Shown one piece after another: positions 16,931 through 25,782 of a stretch of DNA of 64,000 bases. This DNA comes from Bifidobacterium subtile (GTDB lineage: Bacteria; Actinomycetota; Actinomycetes; Actinomycetales; Bifidobacteriaceae), in contig NZ_JGZR01000003.1 of the NCBI RefSeq assembly GCF_000741775.1, positions 310,001 through 374,000 of the forward strand, written 5' to 3'. The number at the start of each line of letters is the position of its first letter. Positions within the stretch are counted from its first letter, which is position 1. The translations under genes were made by a program, and so were the position numbers. The notes beneath the pieces were generated by a model. That model did no database searches. It worked only from the letters and a program-made list of their open reading frames with translations, and was not told the DNA's origin.

Positions 16931-18133
16931 CTACTGGAACTTCGCCAGATACGGCAGCATGGTCTTCATGAGGTTCGAGCCGGTCGTGCCGGTGAACACG
17001 GGCACGTCGGTGACCGGCATCGGCTGGGTTGCGGTCAATCCCGCCACCGTTCCCAGCGGCGAGTATTCGCGCGGACTGAGCTGGCGGATGCCGATGGCGA
17101 GCACCCGCCCCGGGTAGCGCCGCGCGATGGTGGCGTACGTGGTCGGGTCCTTCTGCCCGTCGTCGCCGATCAATATGAAGCGCATATCGGGGAAGTCCCC
17201 CATGAGCTGCTCGGCGAATTCGAGTTTGTGCTGCACGCCGGAGGGAATGAAGGTCTTGGGGCGCGGGTCCAAGTCACGCAGCAGCAGCGGGCCTCGCGGG
17301 AAGCCCTGGTCGGCGATGAAATTGCGGATGGAGCTTTCGACGTTCCACGGCGAAGTCGACAGGTAGAAGAACGGCGCCTGCGGAAACATATCGGCGATCT
17401 TGTTGAACAGCACGCCCATGCCTGGCACCGAGCCGCGCTTTTTAGGATTCAGCAGCAGCAGATTGTAGGCCGCGCGCAGCGGCGAGGGCGCCTGCGTCAC
17501 CATGATCGTGTCGTCGACGTCCGAGATCACGCCGATCGGCGTGCCCGGAGCGATGGTGAACAGCTGCGAGGCGACAGGCTTGCGATGAGCCACCTGGTAG
17601 GACACGGTGTGGATGCCCGGTTCAAGCCGACGCTCGGCCACCAGATCGAGATAGCCCGAAACGTCGGAGATGATGGTCTCGCCGCTGCGATCCCTGCCGT
17701 GGTCGACCCGGTCGTAGGCCTCGGAGCTGCCGATCTGCACGGTGGTGAGCGGCGCTGCGTCAATCGCGATTCTGACGTGCGTGGCGGGCGCCGGGACCAT
17801 GAGCATCGCCCGCAGCCCGCGAACCAGCCTGCCCGGCTCGCTGCGCGCCGGCGCGTATACGGTCCGGCAGATCAGCCGGGAGTAGTCGTCAGTGCCGTAC
17901 CCGACATACGGCTCGACGCTGGGACGCCAGTTGAGCTGTTTGCCGATGGCGCTGGATATATGTATCCACATGCCGAAGCCGGTGATGACCAGCCGCCGTA
18001 TGAAACGGATCGGCAGTGGTTTGTTCTCGAGCCGCTCATGCCTTGAAGCAGCGTCGAACGTCGTGACGACCCGTCGTGCCGGGATGGGAATGGTGGGCAT
18101 GTCGTCGGGATCGAGTTCGTCTTCTGAAGTCAT
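16931..18133 (-). CDS. App1-type phosphatase-domain protein (DUF2183)
   Basis: The C-terminal half matches the HAD-like App1 catalytic domain: ISDVDDTIMVTQ near residue 206 carries the DxDxT nucleophile motif, followed by FFYLSTSPWNVESSIRNF, LRDLDPRPKTF and the metal-ligand loop LIGDDGQKDP. Yeast App1 is a phosphatidate phosphatase; the bacterial substrate is unknown. The N-terminal 190 residues contain a hydrophobic patch near residues 45-60 and a beta-rich segment. ATG 18133 follows GGAGAG. It lies 54 bases downstream of gcvH on the same strand. Confidence 0.82.
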   Translation of the reverse strand: MTSEDELDPDDMPTIPIPARRVVTTFDAASRHERLENKPLPIRFIRRLVITGFGMWIHISSAIGKQLNWRPSVEPYVGYGTDDYSRLICRTVYAPARSEPGRLVRGLRAMLMVPAPATHVRIAIDAAPLTTVQIGSSEAYDRVDHGRDRSGETIISDVSGYLDLVAERRLEPGIHTVSYQVAHRKPVASQLFTIAPGTPIGVISDVDDTIMVTQAPSPLRAAYNLLLLNPKKRGSVPGMGVLFNKIADMFPQAPFFYLSTSPWNVESSIRNFIADQGFPRGPLLLRDLDPRPKTFIPSGVQHKLEFAEQLMGDFPDMRFILIGDDGQKDPTTYATIARRYPGRVLAIGIRQLSPREYSPLGTVAGLTATQPMPVTDVPVFTGTTGSNLMKTMLPYLAKFQ

Positions 18134-18187
18134 ATTCTCTCCATATGCGCGGCTCGGGGAACTGCGGGCTCAAAGAGCGTGTGCGGG

Positions 18188-18592
18188 CTATTTGATCATT
18201 GCGCCGTACTCGTCGGCGCTGAGCAGTTGCGGCTCGTCGTCGTCCAGCTCCATTTTGAGGATCCATCCCTCGCCGTATGGATCGTTGGTGATCACGCTGG
18301 GATCGTCGGCTGCGTCGCGGTTCACATACCGCACGGTCCCCGCCACCGGGCACACCAGCGGCTCTACGGCCTTGGAGGATTCCAGTTCCACGATCTCATC
18401 GCCCGCCTCGACGCGGGTGCCGGTCTCCGGCAGATCAAGGAACACAAGCTCGCCCATCTGGCTGGCGGCATATTCGGTCACGCCGATCAGCGCAGGACTC
18501 ACCGAGTCGTCCACCCACACATGCTCGGTGGAATACTGTAGCTGCTCGGGGATATCGAGATTCGCCGGCTTGTCTTCAATATTTTCATCCAT
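18188..18592 (-). CDS. gcvH: Glycine cleavage system H protein, solitary lipoyl carrier
   Basis: Small lipoyl-domain protein of 134 residues. The lipoylated lysine is in VELESSKAVEPLVCPVAG near residue 72, in the usual hairpin turn. Normal GcvH shuttles the aminomethyl group between the P, T and L proteins of glycine cleavage, but none of those is encoded anywhere in the window. The lipoate ligase at 10726-11946 is the obvious modifying enzyme. The ATG at 18592 has TACGCT 8 bases upstream and no Shine-Dalgarno. It may serve as a lipoate reservoir or donor; that is inference. Confidence 0.92.
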   Translation of the reverse strand: MDENIEDKPANLDIPEQLQYSTEHVWVDDSVSPALIGVTEYAASQMGELVFLDLPETGTRVEAGDEIVELESSKAVEPLVCPVAGTVRYVNRDAADDPSVITNDPYGEGWILKMELDDDEPQLLSADEYGAMIK

Positions 18593-18699
18593 GGGTCACC
18601 AGCGTAGCGTCCCTGCATTACATAGAGTCGGCATGCTCCCACGCGGTAGCGTGCGTCGGCCCCGGCTTACTGCCGAAAGGCAAGTCTGCCAGCGGCTTT

Positions 18700-18955
18700 G
18701 TCACAAGCCCCTACCGGACATTTCTGACATCGACTGAAACATCGTTCATGGCGAGAATGACAGCGTTGTTCCGGTCGAGCAAAGCAGGCTCATGGCCCTC
18801 GCCTGCACTGAAGCAGGCGTGCCCGTTGAACTCACTATCGTCAAGGGGGCCGGCCATGCCCTTACCTTCGTCGATGCGGAAGACTACATCAGCCCGAGCA
18901 TCGAATTTCTCAGAAGAGCGTTCTCTCAACGCCTCTTGGTCATTCGGCTAGCGGG
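18700..18955 (+). pseudogene. C-terminal remnant of an alpha/beta-hydrolase esterase
   Basis: One reading frame gives PDISDID, an in-frame TGA at 18735, then NIVHGENDSVVPVEQSRL, VELTIVKGAGHAL and SPSIEFLRRAF. This is the usual end of BD-FAE/carboxylesterase proteins: the catalytic Asp in HGENDSVVP and the catalytic His in KGAGH. The nucleophile half is absent and the frame runs on without a natural end, so it is a decayed fragment. It fills most of the 414-base gap 18593-19006; the remainder shows nothing else. Confidence 0.65.
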
Positions 18956-19006
18956 CTCTGCGTGTCCTTGGCAGCCAAACAGCCCAGCGCCTTTTGCCCG
19001 CTCAGC

Positions 19007-20638
19007 TCAGCGCACCGCGCCGCTGGGCTGGGCGCCGACCACCTGGACGACCGTGCCTTCCGGGCAGTTGTCGTAGATCCACTGCGCATCCTGCTCGTAC
19101 ATGTTGACGCAGCCGTGCGACCCGTTGTTGGAGGGGTTGCCGCTTGCGATGCCGCCGTAGTTCCAGTCGGCGGTGTGGAAGCCTTCGCCGCCGTTGAAGT
19201 AGCTCACCCATTTCACGCCGGGCGAGAGATAATGCGAGCCGTCGTCATTGAGTCCGCGCATATCCTGCGAGGCGTACTTCAGATAAACGAAGAAGGTGCC
19301 GCTGTCGGTTTCATGGTTGCCCGAGCGACCGGTGCACACCAGGAAGGTCTTCACTGGCGTGTCATTGTGATACACGGTCGCGGTCTGCGAGGTTTTGTCC
19401 ACGACGATGCGGTATTCGGGCTTGACCTGCTTGGTATCGTACTTGGTCACGTCCGCCTCGGCTTGGAGGGTGGCCGGCTTGCCTGCGTCGAGCGCCTGAA
19501 CCACCTGCTGGGCCACGGCATCGGTGTTCTTGACCGCCACGCCATCGACGCCCGGGGTCTTTGTGGTCAGTACTACGCCCGCATCGTTGACGATGTCTTC
19601 CTGCGTGACCTTCTCCTGATTGAGCTGCGCGGGCAGCTCCTTGGCCATGTATGCGCTGATCGCCGCCTTGTCGTAGCTCACGGCGATGGTGCCGGCTGCG
19701 GGGTCGCCCGTCGGCTTGATCCATGAGGCCACGGCAGTTGCGGGAATGTCAAATGATTTCGCATTGCCGTTGTTGATGGTGATCGTGTTCGCGAGGCGCT
19801 GGTTCGCCTGGTCGGCGGCCTGCTGCGCATTCGCGACGGGAATCGGCATGTTCACGTCGCTGTAGGTTACGGCCACCGCAGTCGGCTGCCCGGGAGCGGC
19901 GATCATCGCGTCCACGGCCTTGTTGACCGGTGCTGCCACTGGCGCCTTGCCGTCCTTGCCCTGCATCACGTTGAATTGCCCGGCATTGCCGTCGAACGCG
20001 ATGGTGGAGGGCACTGCGCGGTCCGATTCGGCGATGAAGGTTTTCGTCAGATAGGCGGATGCGGCGAGCTTGTCGGATTTGGCGGCCAGCGCTACCGACT
20101 GGTGGGAGAAGGGATTGAGTCTGGTGAAATCGCTGCCGCTCTTGGCATCGAGAATATTGCTGACAGTCGCATTGACATCGACCTGCACGCCGAGATCCCC
20201 AAGCGAGGCCTTGGCTTTCTTGCCGGAATCGTCGTTCACCGTGATCACCGATTGGGCGATCGCGGCATCGACCGTGTTTTTGAGTTCGGCAGCCGTCTTG
20301 CCCATCACTGATTGACCGCCGAAGGTGACGCCGGGGACCGCCTTGTCCTGGAAATACCAGCGCGCGCCGAAGAAGTACCCGAGCGCAAGCACGACAAGCG
20401 CCGCCAGCACGCTCAACGCCACGATAAGCGCGACTCTGCCGCGCCTGCGCGGGGCGGCGAGCGCAGCTCCAGCCGCAGCGGAAGCGGGCGCTGGCTGAGC
20501 GTCCCACTCTCCAAGCGGGGAAAAGACATCAGTGCGATCACCGGGCGACGGCAATTCGTCAACGGGTGCGTTCTGGTATGCGGGAATCTTGCCTGTCTGA
20601 TCAGGCATGAACCCGTGGCTTTCGGTAGCGCTCGTCAC
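19007..20638 (-). CDS. L,D-transpeptidase (YkuD) with repeated peptidoglycan-binding/Ig-like domains
   Basis: Cross-links peptidoglycan stem peptides through 3-3 bonds or anchors proteins to the wall. One membrane segment (about residues 68-88, VALIVALSVLAALVVLALGY) precedes two PG_binding_4-like repeats (VTFGGQSVMGKTAAEL and VAVTYSDVNMPIP regions). The C-terminal YkuD domain holds GRSGNHETDSGTF and the catalytic NGSHGCVNMY, with Cys near residue 508. 543 residues from the GTG at 20638, chosen because AAAGGA lies 6 bases upstream; an in-frame ATG at 20740 is not supported by a Shine-Dalgarno. The LDT pathway is insensitive to most penicillins, complementing the class A PBP at 7598-9838. Confidence 0.92.
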   Translation of the reverse strand: MTSATESHGFMPDQTGKIPAYQNAPVDELPSPGDRTDVFSPLGEWDAQPAPASAAAGAALAAPRRRGRVALIVALSVLAALVVLALGYFFGARWYFQDKAVPGVTFGGQSVMGKTAAELKNTVDAAIAQSVITVNDDSGKKAKASLGDLGVQVDVNATVSNILDAKSGSDFTRLNPFSHQSVALAAKSDKLAASAYLTKTFIAESDRAVPSTIAFDGNAGQFNVMQGKDGKAPVAAPVNKAVDAMIAAPGQPTAVAVTYSDVNMPIPVANAQQAADQANQRLANTITINNGNAKSFDIPATAVASWIKPTGDPAAGTIAVSYDKAAISAYMAKELPAQLNQEKVTQEDIVNDAGVVLTTKTPGVDGVAVKNTDAVAQQVVQALDAGKPATLQAEADVTKYDTKQVKPEYRIVVDKTSQTATVYHNDTPVKTFLVCTGRSGNHETDSGTFFVYLKYASQDMRGLNDDGSHYLSPGVKWVSYFNGGEGFHTADWNYGGIASGNPSNNGSHGCVNMYEQDAQWIYDNCPEGTVVQVVGAQPSGAVR

Positions 20639-20894
20639 GTCGTATCCTTTCCCTTCACTCCGGGAAAATTGTATGCCCAACTTATGACCTGAAATTAACG
20701 CTGTCATGCGAATATCGGCATCAGGCCCGCCTACTGGCATGCAACGGCACCGATGGTATGGCTTCGAAGTCGCGATTTCGGCGGATTATCGGGGTTGCAC
20801 AGCCTCTGCGGTTGTCGGGCGCCCCGCTGATTCACACGTCGCACGGGCTTTCCGTACATCACGCCTGCATCTCCAATACGCTGTGAGCGTGCTT

Positions 20895-22034
20895 TCACAG
20901 CTCGCGCCCGTACCATTCCTCGATCATATATCGCGCGATGGTGGCTTTGCCGGGCGCCTGCATGCGGCCTGTGGCCAGTTCGGCGGTGTATTCGTCACGG
21001 GTCAGCCAGCGGGCTTCGGCGGTTTCGATGTCGTCGACCGTGATTTCGGTGCTGGCCGCCCGAGCCTTGAACGCCACCATCAGGGACGACGGGAAGGGCC
21101 AGGGCTGCGAGCCGAGGTAGCGCACCTCGCCCACGTCCACGCCGACCTCCTCCTTGGCTTCGCGCCGACAGGCGTGCTCAAGATTCTCGCCTGCCTCCAC
21201 GAATCCCGCGGAAACGGAGAACAGCCGCGAATCGCCCCATGCCTTGTTGCGCTGCAGCAGCAGCCGGTCATGCGCATCCACGATGGAGGTGATCACCGCC
21301 GGCTCGATGCGCGGGAACAGCGTGCGGTTGCCATCCGATTCGTTCTCGCAGCGCTGGGCCCACCCGCCCATCGCCGGCCGCACAACCGCGCCGCAGCTCG
21401 GGCAGAAGCGCTGACGGGCGTGCCACAGGCTCAGCGCGCTGGCGTTAGTGGCCTGCCCAGCTTCGCGGGCCGCGGCATGCGGGACGAAAGCGCGCAGATC
21501 GACCCAGTCGAAACGGTCCGCAGCCTGCTCAAGCAGCGATGCCTTGCGCTGCGCAGCACGGCCGTTGAGGCCATTGTCCGGGTCGAAGGCGTCGTCGACG
21601 CCTTCGTGCGCCGCATCCGGCGCTAGCACACGCGAAGCGGCCTGTGAGCCGTCGAGCAGCCGCGTCAGATCCAAGGCGACGACATGGTGTCGGCTGTCGA
21701 CGGTTCCGCTCCCGTACGCGCCAAGATAGATCGCGATGATTTCCGGATGCGCCGCAAGCTCGTCGAGAATATAGCGGCCAGGCAGCTCGGCGAGCCGCAT
21801 GCGGGCAAGATCATAGCCGCCCAAGCGCCCCTGACCGTGCGGAACCGCGACCTTCCCGTCGCGCACGAGCATGACCGAAGTCACCGGCGATTCAGGACCA
21901 CGCAGCAGGGACTCGATGAGGCCCGGCTCCTCCCTGCGCGTGGTGTCGTAGTCGATGTCTCCTTGGGACAGCGGGAGGAACGGCAGCGTCTGCGTGAGCG
22001 CCAATGACGAGAACTTCGCTGAGAACACCGCCAT
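20895..22034 (-). CDS. nudC: NADH pyrophosphatase / NAD-decapping Nudix hydrolase
   Basis: Cleaves NADH to NMNH and AMP, and in characterised NudC proteins also removes NAD caps from RNA. The Nudix box GFVEAGENLEHACRREAKEE lies near residues 275-297. The diagnostic SQPWPFPSSLM follows. The zinc ribbon begins FCPSCGAVVRPAMGGWAQRC near residues 207-226, but where a fourth Cys is expected the sequence reads ENESDGNRT, so the site is incomplete. The true start is ATG 22034, one base overlapping the TGA of the upstream hydrolase; longer readings in frame are antisense-free extensions into that gene and are not used. Confidence 0.9.
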   Translation of the reverse strand: MAVFSAKFSSLALTQTLPFLPLSQGDIDYDTTRREEPGLIESLLRGPESPVTSVMLVRDGKVAVPHGQGRLGGYDLARMRLAELPGRYILDELAAHPEIIAIYLGAYGSGTVDSRHHVVALDLTRLLDGSQAASRVLAPDAAHEGVDDAFDPDNGLNGRAAQRKASLLEQAADRFDWVDLRAFVPHAAAREAGQATNASALSLWHARQRFCPSCGAVVRPAMGGWAQRCENESDGNRTLFPRIEPAVITSIVDAHDRLLLQRNKAWGDSRLFSVSAGFVEAGENLEHACRREAKEEVGVDVGEVRYLGSQPWPFPSSLMVAFKARAASTEITVDDIETAEARWLTRDEYTAELATGRMQAPGKATIARYMIEEWYGREL

Positions 22035-22903
22035 CAGCCTTCCGCCACGCGCTGCATGAGGTCGCTCAAAGCCCGGGCCACGGCAGCCGGCTGCTCGACG
22101 GCGCTGAAATGGCCGCAGTCCTCGATTTCGGTGGTCACGACCTCGGTGCCCGTCAGCAGCGGCACGAAGCCGCGCATCGCCTGCAGTGAGGGGTCCAGCG
22201 TGCCGCATACCACGGCGGCGGGAACCGTGATCGTCGCGAGCTGATCGGTGAAATCGGGCCGGCCCGCCGCCATGCGCTGCCGCCAGGCGATGCCCTGCGG
22301 ACTTTGCTCGCGAATCCATCGCGTGAAAAAATCGACGCATTGCGGCGAGCGCTTGAACGCCGAATCGCCCGGTTGCGGCATGGCGAAATGCATCACCGGT
22401 TCGACGGTCTGCTCGTCCTCGCACCGCTGCGCGATAGCCAGACGGCTCACGCGCGCCTGAGGCGCATCCGGGCTGGGCTGGGTGTCGCATAGCGCGATGC
22501 CGGCGAGCATCTGCGGATGGCGGCGCACAATATCAAGCACCACATAGCCGCCCATCGACAGGCCCACGAACACAGCCTTGGCGAATCCGGCCCGCCGCAC
22601 CAGATCGACATAGGCATCGGCGACCAGATCGAGCGCATGCGGGTATGAACCGTCCTCGTCCGCGCCGCCGGATTCGCTCACGCCGGGAACCGGGCACGTG
22701 CCGGCGCCCGGCATATCAGGTGCCCAGATCGGGAACGGAGCCGATCCGGCGCTGTCGCCGAACTGCGCGATCAACGGTGCGCAGTCGTCCCACATGCGAT
22801 GGTCGACCGGGAAGGCATGGACCAGCACCAGCGGCATGGAATCCTCCGGGGCTTCGCCTCCCGATCCCTTGCGGTATATGGTGTTCTGCAATGATATCGT
22901 CAT
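22034..22903 (-). CDS. Alpha/beta-fold hydrolase
   Basis: Cytoplasmic hydrolase of about 289 residues. The nucleophile elbow is GLSMGG (near residues 114-119, Ser), after the oxyanion LVHAFPVDHRMWDDC. The acid lies in VCGTLDPSLQAM and the His in IEDCGHFSAVEQP. Related to esterases and 3-oxoadipate enol-lactonases; the substrate cannot be told from sequence. Start: ATG 22903 (MTISLQN), with ATG 22918 also possible. It ends in TGATG, overlapping the nudC start, so the two are translationally coupled. Confidence 0.87.
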   Translation of the reverse strand: MTISLQNTIYRKGSGGEAPEDSMPLVLVHAFPVDHRMWDDCAPLIAQFGDSAGSAPFPIWAPDMPGAGTCPVPGVSESGGADEDGSYPHALDLVADAYVDLVRRAGFAKAVFVGLSMGGYVVLDIVRRHPQMLAGIALCDTQPSPDAPQARVSRLAIAQRCEDEQTVEPVMHFAMPQPGDSAFKRSPQCVDFFTRWIREQSPQGIAWRQRMAAGRPDFTDQLATITVPAAVVCGTLDPSLQAMRGFVPLLTGTEVVTTEIEDCGHFSAVEQPAAVARALSDLMQRVAEG

Positions 22904-23046
22904 TCCCCGCGTCTCCATTCCTAAAAGTTCGCAAGTCACATGCATCCAAATCCCATGCATCCATGCGTTGTTCCGTATTTACTCCCCCACTGTATCCGCT
23001 GGGCCGTTCAGCCGCTCAGTGGTTGCGGTGATCGCCCATCGTCCGC

Positions 23047-23670
23047 CTATCGCCCGACCCAAGCCAGGGCCCTGCGCACGATATCGCCCTGGCCATTGGC
23101 CATCTGCTGGATGAAGACTTCGCTGCGCTCGCCTTCCGGGTCGCACCATTCCACGTCCAAGGTCTCGTCCTGCGGCTTGCAATCGCCGGGAATCGGCACC
23201 ACGTAGCACAGCGCGACCGCATGCTGGCGCGGATCGTAATACGGCGACACGCCCGGAGTGGGGAAGAATTCGGCCACGTTGAAAGGCTGCAGGCCAACCG
23301 GCAGCTCCGGGATGGCGATATCTCCGAGATCCTTGGCGATATTGCGCGCAATGGCCTCGCGCAGCGTCTCGTGGTAGAGCACCCGGCCCGCGATAAGCGT
23401 GCGTTCCACCGCGCCATCATCACCCACATGCAGCAGGGAGCCGACCTGCGAGACGCGCCCCAGTTCGTCGGTGCGCACGGGGACGATTTGAACGTAGATG
23501 ATCGGAAGCTGCCGCCGGATGCGGTCGATATCCTCCCGCGAGAGCCATCCGGGAGGATTGCCGTGGGAGCCGCGCACGAAATCCTCAGGAGTTATGCCAT
23601 CGAATTCCCCGCGGCGGCGGTTCGCATCGAAGTCATCGTCGTCGGGCACCTCATCATTCAGGACTTGCAT
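23047..23670 (-). CDS. DUF4916 family protein (Nudix-related, actinobacterial)
   Basis: About 207 residues, with an acidic N-terminus (VPDDDDFDANRRRGEFDG). The body matches the actinobacterial DUF4916 pattern: PPGWLSREDIDRIRRQLP, a beta strand IIYVQIVPVRTDELGRV, then GRVLYHETLREAIARNIAKD, which sits where a Nudix helix would be but lacks the full REUXEE motif. Catalysis is therefore doubtful. ATG 23670 has GATAAT 6 bases upstream and is probably leaderless; ATG 23697 is in frame. Confidence 0.75.
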   Translation of the reverse strand: MQVLNDEVPDDDDFDANRRRGEFDGITPEDFVRGSHGNPPGWLSREDIDRIRRQLPIIYVQIVPVRTDELGRVSQVGSLLHVGDDGAVERTLIAGRVLYHETLREAIARNIAKDLGDIAIPELPVGLQPFNVAEFFPTPGVSPYYDPRQHAVALCYVVPIPGDCKPQDETLDVEWCDPEGERSEVFIQQMANGQGDIVRRALAWVGR

Positions 23671-23957
23671 TCCTCCATTATCGCCCGCATGACCCATTCC
23701 GAAGCGAGCGATTTGTGTGAAATCTTTGAATATTTATGTAACGTCATGATCATCGGCTTCTTCGCCATTGCGCCCGATGCGCCTGGCAAGCGCCATAACC
23801 GCCCTGATTCCACCGGTTCGAGGGCTGCGGCCCACATCGTGCGAGCCTGGGGCCGCCTTGTCATCCTTCGTCTCAGAGCGAAGCATTCCGTAGGTTTGTT
23901 GAGTGGTGCTGGAATGCTGGAAGCCAACGTGAACGGCACGATATGGAAGGAGCCATT

Positions 23958-24323
23958 ATGGCAACGACAGCCTTAACCGCACAGAACTTCGAGCAGACCC
24001 TCACCGGCAACGAGCTGGTTCTGGTGGATTTCTGGGCCACTTGGTGCGGACCATGCAAAGCCTTCGGACCGGTATACGAGAAGGCCAGCGAAGCCAACCC
24101 GGACATCGTCTTCGCCAAGGTCGACATCGACCAGAACCAGGAGCTGGCCTCCGCCGCTGACATCAAGGCGGTGCCGACTCTGATGATCGCCAAGAAGGGC
24201 CAGATCATCTTCAAGCAGGCGGGCGCGCTGCGCGGATCCGATCTGGACGACCTGATCTCCCAGGCCAAGAGCCTTGATTTGGACGCAGCCAAGGCGCAGT
24301 CCGAAAACTCCATCAAGGCCTGA
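23958..24323 (+). CDS. trxA: Thioredoxin
   Basis: Cytoplasmic dithiol reductant of 121 residues. The active site is FWATWCGPCK near residues 27-36; the cis-Pro loop is KAVPTLMIAKKG. Two or three additional turns at the C-terminus (LDLDAAKAQSENS) extend past the core fold. ATG 23958 is preferred to 23943 because AAGGAG lies 5 bases before it. Monocistronic: a strong hairpin follows the stop. A second, more divergent thioredoxin is encoded at 53235-53672. Confidence 0.95.
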   Translation: MATTALTAQNFEQTLTGNELVLVDFWATWCGPCKAFGPVYEKASEANPDIVFAKVDIDQNQELASAADIKAVPTLMIAKKGQIIFKQAGALRGSDLDDLISQAKSLDLDAAKAQSENSIKA

Positions 24324-24329
24324 TCGGCC

Positions 24330-24353
24330 AGCCGACGGCACGCGCCGTCGGCT
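24330..24353 (+). terminator. Terminator hairpin of trxA
   Basis: AGCCGACGGC (24330-24339) and GCCGTCGGCT (24344-24353) form a perfect 10-bp stem with a 4-nt loop, 6 bases after the trxA stop. No T-run follows directly. Confidence 0.75.
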
Positions 24354-24387
24354 CCATGCTCCAGGCCGTGGCGCCATCTCGCTGGAA

Positions 24388-24419
24388 GTTATCTCATTAA
24401 AACGTTATCTCGTTAAAAA
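24388..24419. repeat. Tandem 16-bp repeat GTTATCTCRTTAAAA
   Basis: Two adjacent copies (24388-24403, 24404-24419) differ at two bases. They lie in the 266-base gap between trxA and the wall-protein gene, AT-rich against a GC-rich background. A small hairpin, TCGGCT to AGCCGA (24536-24554), lies nearer the next gene. Confidence 0.6.
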
Positions 24420-24589
24420 ATGCAGCTAGCGCCAAGGCTTTTGTGAAGACTTCCATGCCTCTTCTTATGATGGTGCCTATTGAGTGCGTCTGCGACGGTA
24501 TGCCCTGCCAGTGAGAGATGAATAATCAGACGTGATCGGCTGGGGTGCAGCCGACAGCAGATAGGAATATTGGTCGAACAAGGAGCATA

Positions 24590-25603
24590 ATGGCCAACCA
24601 CCGTAAGGAAGTCACGACACTGAAGTCGCTCAGCAAGCGACAGTGGACCAAGATCGCAGCGGCTCTCGTTACGATGGGACTGCTTGCAGGCGCCGGAGTC
24701 GCATCCCGCAGCTTCTATGAGTCGCAGCATCGCCTTACGTCGGTGACCTCATACTCCGCCACCGACGCCAATGCGCTGGAGGTCTCTCGTGGCACCGATC
24801 GTGAGGAGCTTCGCGGATCGAATGCGAATACCTCCTATGTCACGGTGAAAATCAACGGCAAGTCGCGCGTGGTGCTGGGCAATAATTTTACCGATGTCAA
24901 ATCGGTGCTCGATGCCGGCGACATCACGCTGGAACCGAATGACAGCGTCACCCCTGCACTGAGCGACAAGGTCGGCGAATCGACCACGATCACCATCGAT
25001 CGTGCCGGCGCCGATCTCGTGACCTCCGATTCCGCCATCGCCTTCAACACCGTGAAGAAGGAAACCGCAGCGCTCCCTCAAGGACAGCAGAAGGTCGAAA
25101 CCGAAGGCAAGGAAGGCGTGATGGAGACCACCAGCATCGTCACCCGCGCCGGCAGCAAAGTGGTTTCTTCCAACATCTTCGCCTCATTCGTCAAAACAGC
25201 CCCCACCGACAAGGTCATCCTGATCGGCACCGGTTCCACATCATCCAGCGATTCCAGCAATGCCGGCGGCTCTGCATCTGCCAGCATCGGCACCACTGTT
25301 CCGGCTGGCGAGATGCAGCAGTGGGCGCATGACTACATGCTGTCCAACGGCTACTCGGAAGCCGATTTCAGCGCCACGGTCTACATCATCTCCCATGAAT
25401 CCGGCTGGCGCGTCAACGCCATGAACCCGTCCGGAGCCTATGGTCTGCCGCAGGCGCTGCCAGGCAGCAAAATGAGCAGCATGGGGGCGGACTGGGCCAC
25501 CAACTATCAGACCCAGCTCAAATGGTTCTGGCAGTATTGCGCAGGCCGCTACGGCTCCGTCCAAGGCGCCTACAGCTATTGGCTTTCGCACCACAACTAC
25601 TGA
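24590..25603 (+). CDS. Secreted G5-domain protein with a lysozyme/SLT-like C-terminal domain
   Basis: Extracellular wall-remodelling protein of 337 residues. A membrane or signal segment (WTKIAAALVTMGLLAGAGVA, about 19-38) is followed by a DUF348-like segment (YVTVKINGKSRVVLG), a G5 domain (QQKVETEGKEGVMETT to VILIGTG) and a Ser-rich linker. The last 95 residues (MQQWAHDYMLSNGYSEADF, then YIISHESGW with a candidate catalytic Glu, ASGAYGLPQALP-like) resemble aggregation-promoting-factor/lysozyme-like domains. Resuscitation-promoting factors share this layout, but I cannot assign it as an Rpf. ATG 24590 has AAGGAG 5 bases upstream. Confidence 0.85.
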   Translation: MANHRKEVTTLKSLSKRQWTKIAAALVTMGLLAGAGVASRSFYESQHRLTSVTSYSATDANALEVSRGTDREELRGSNANTSYVTVKINGKSRVVLGNNFTDVKSVLDAGDITLEPNDSVTPALSDKVGESTTITIDRAGADLVTSDSAIAFNTVKKETAALPQGQQKVETEGKEGVMETTSIVTRAGSKVVSSNIFASFVKTAPTDKVILIGTGSTSSSDSSNAGGSASASIGTTVPAGEMQQWAHDYMLSNGYSEADFSATVYIISHESGWRVNAMNPSGAYGLPQALPGSKMSSMGADWATNYQTQLKWFWQYCAGRYGSVQGAYSYWLSHHNY

Positions 25604-25663
25604 TGGGCCGCACAGCGCGGTTCTGCAGTGAGCCACTTGGCGTATAGCTAACTGAACCGATAT

Positions 25664-25702
25664 GAAGGCGGGCATTCGCGGCAATCGCGAGTGCCCGCCT
25701 TC
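25664..25702 (+). terminator. Terminator hairpin after the G5 wall protein
   Basis: GAAGGCGGGCA (25664-25674) pairs with TGCCCGCCTTC (25692-25702), continued inside by TCGCG and CGCGA around a short loop. It ends about 100 bases after the stop and is followed by ATT. Confidence 0.75.
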
Positions 25703-25782
25703 ATTAGTGCCCAGACCAATGCTCTGGCGTAGGCCTGCTCAGGCTTTTTCATGCTTTTTGTCGTCCGCTGTCGTCGCGTCCG

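Noticed and set aside
22034..22490. N-terminal extension of NudC to 22490
   Set aside because: The frame is open but lies within the alpha/beta hydrolase gene; ATG 22034 with TGATG coupling and family length fits better.
24388..24589. c-di-AMP (ydaO-type) riboswitch before the G5/lysozyme-like gene
   Set aside because: Such riboswitches precede rpf genes in some actinobacteria, but I could not match the conserved core here; only a small hairpin (24536-24554) is visible.
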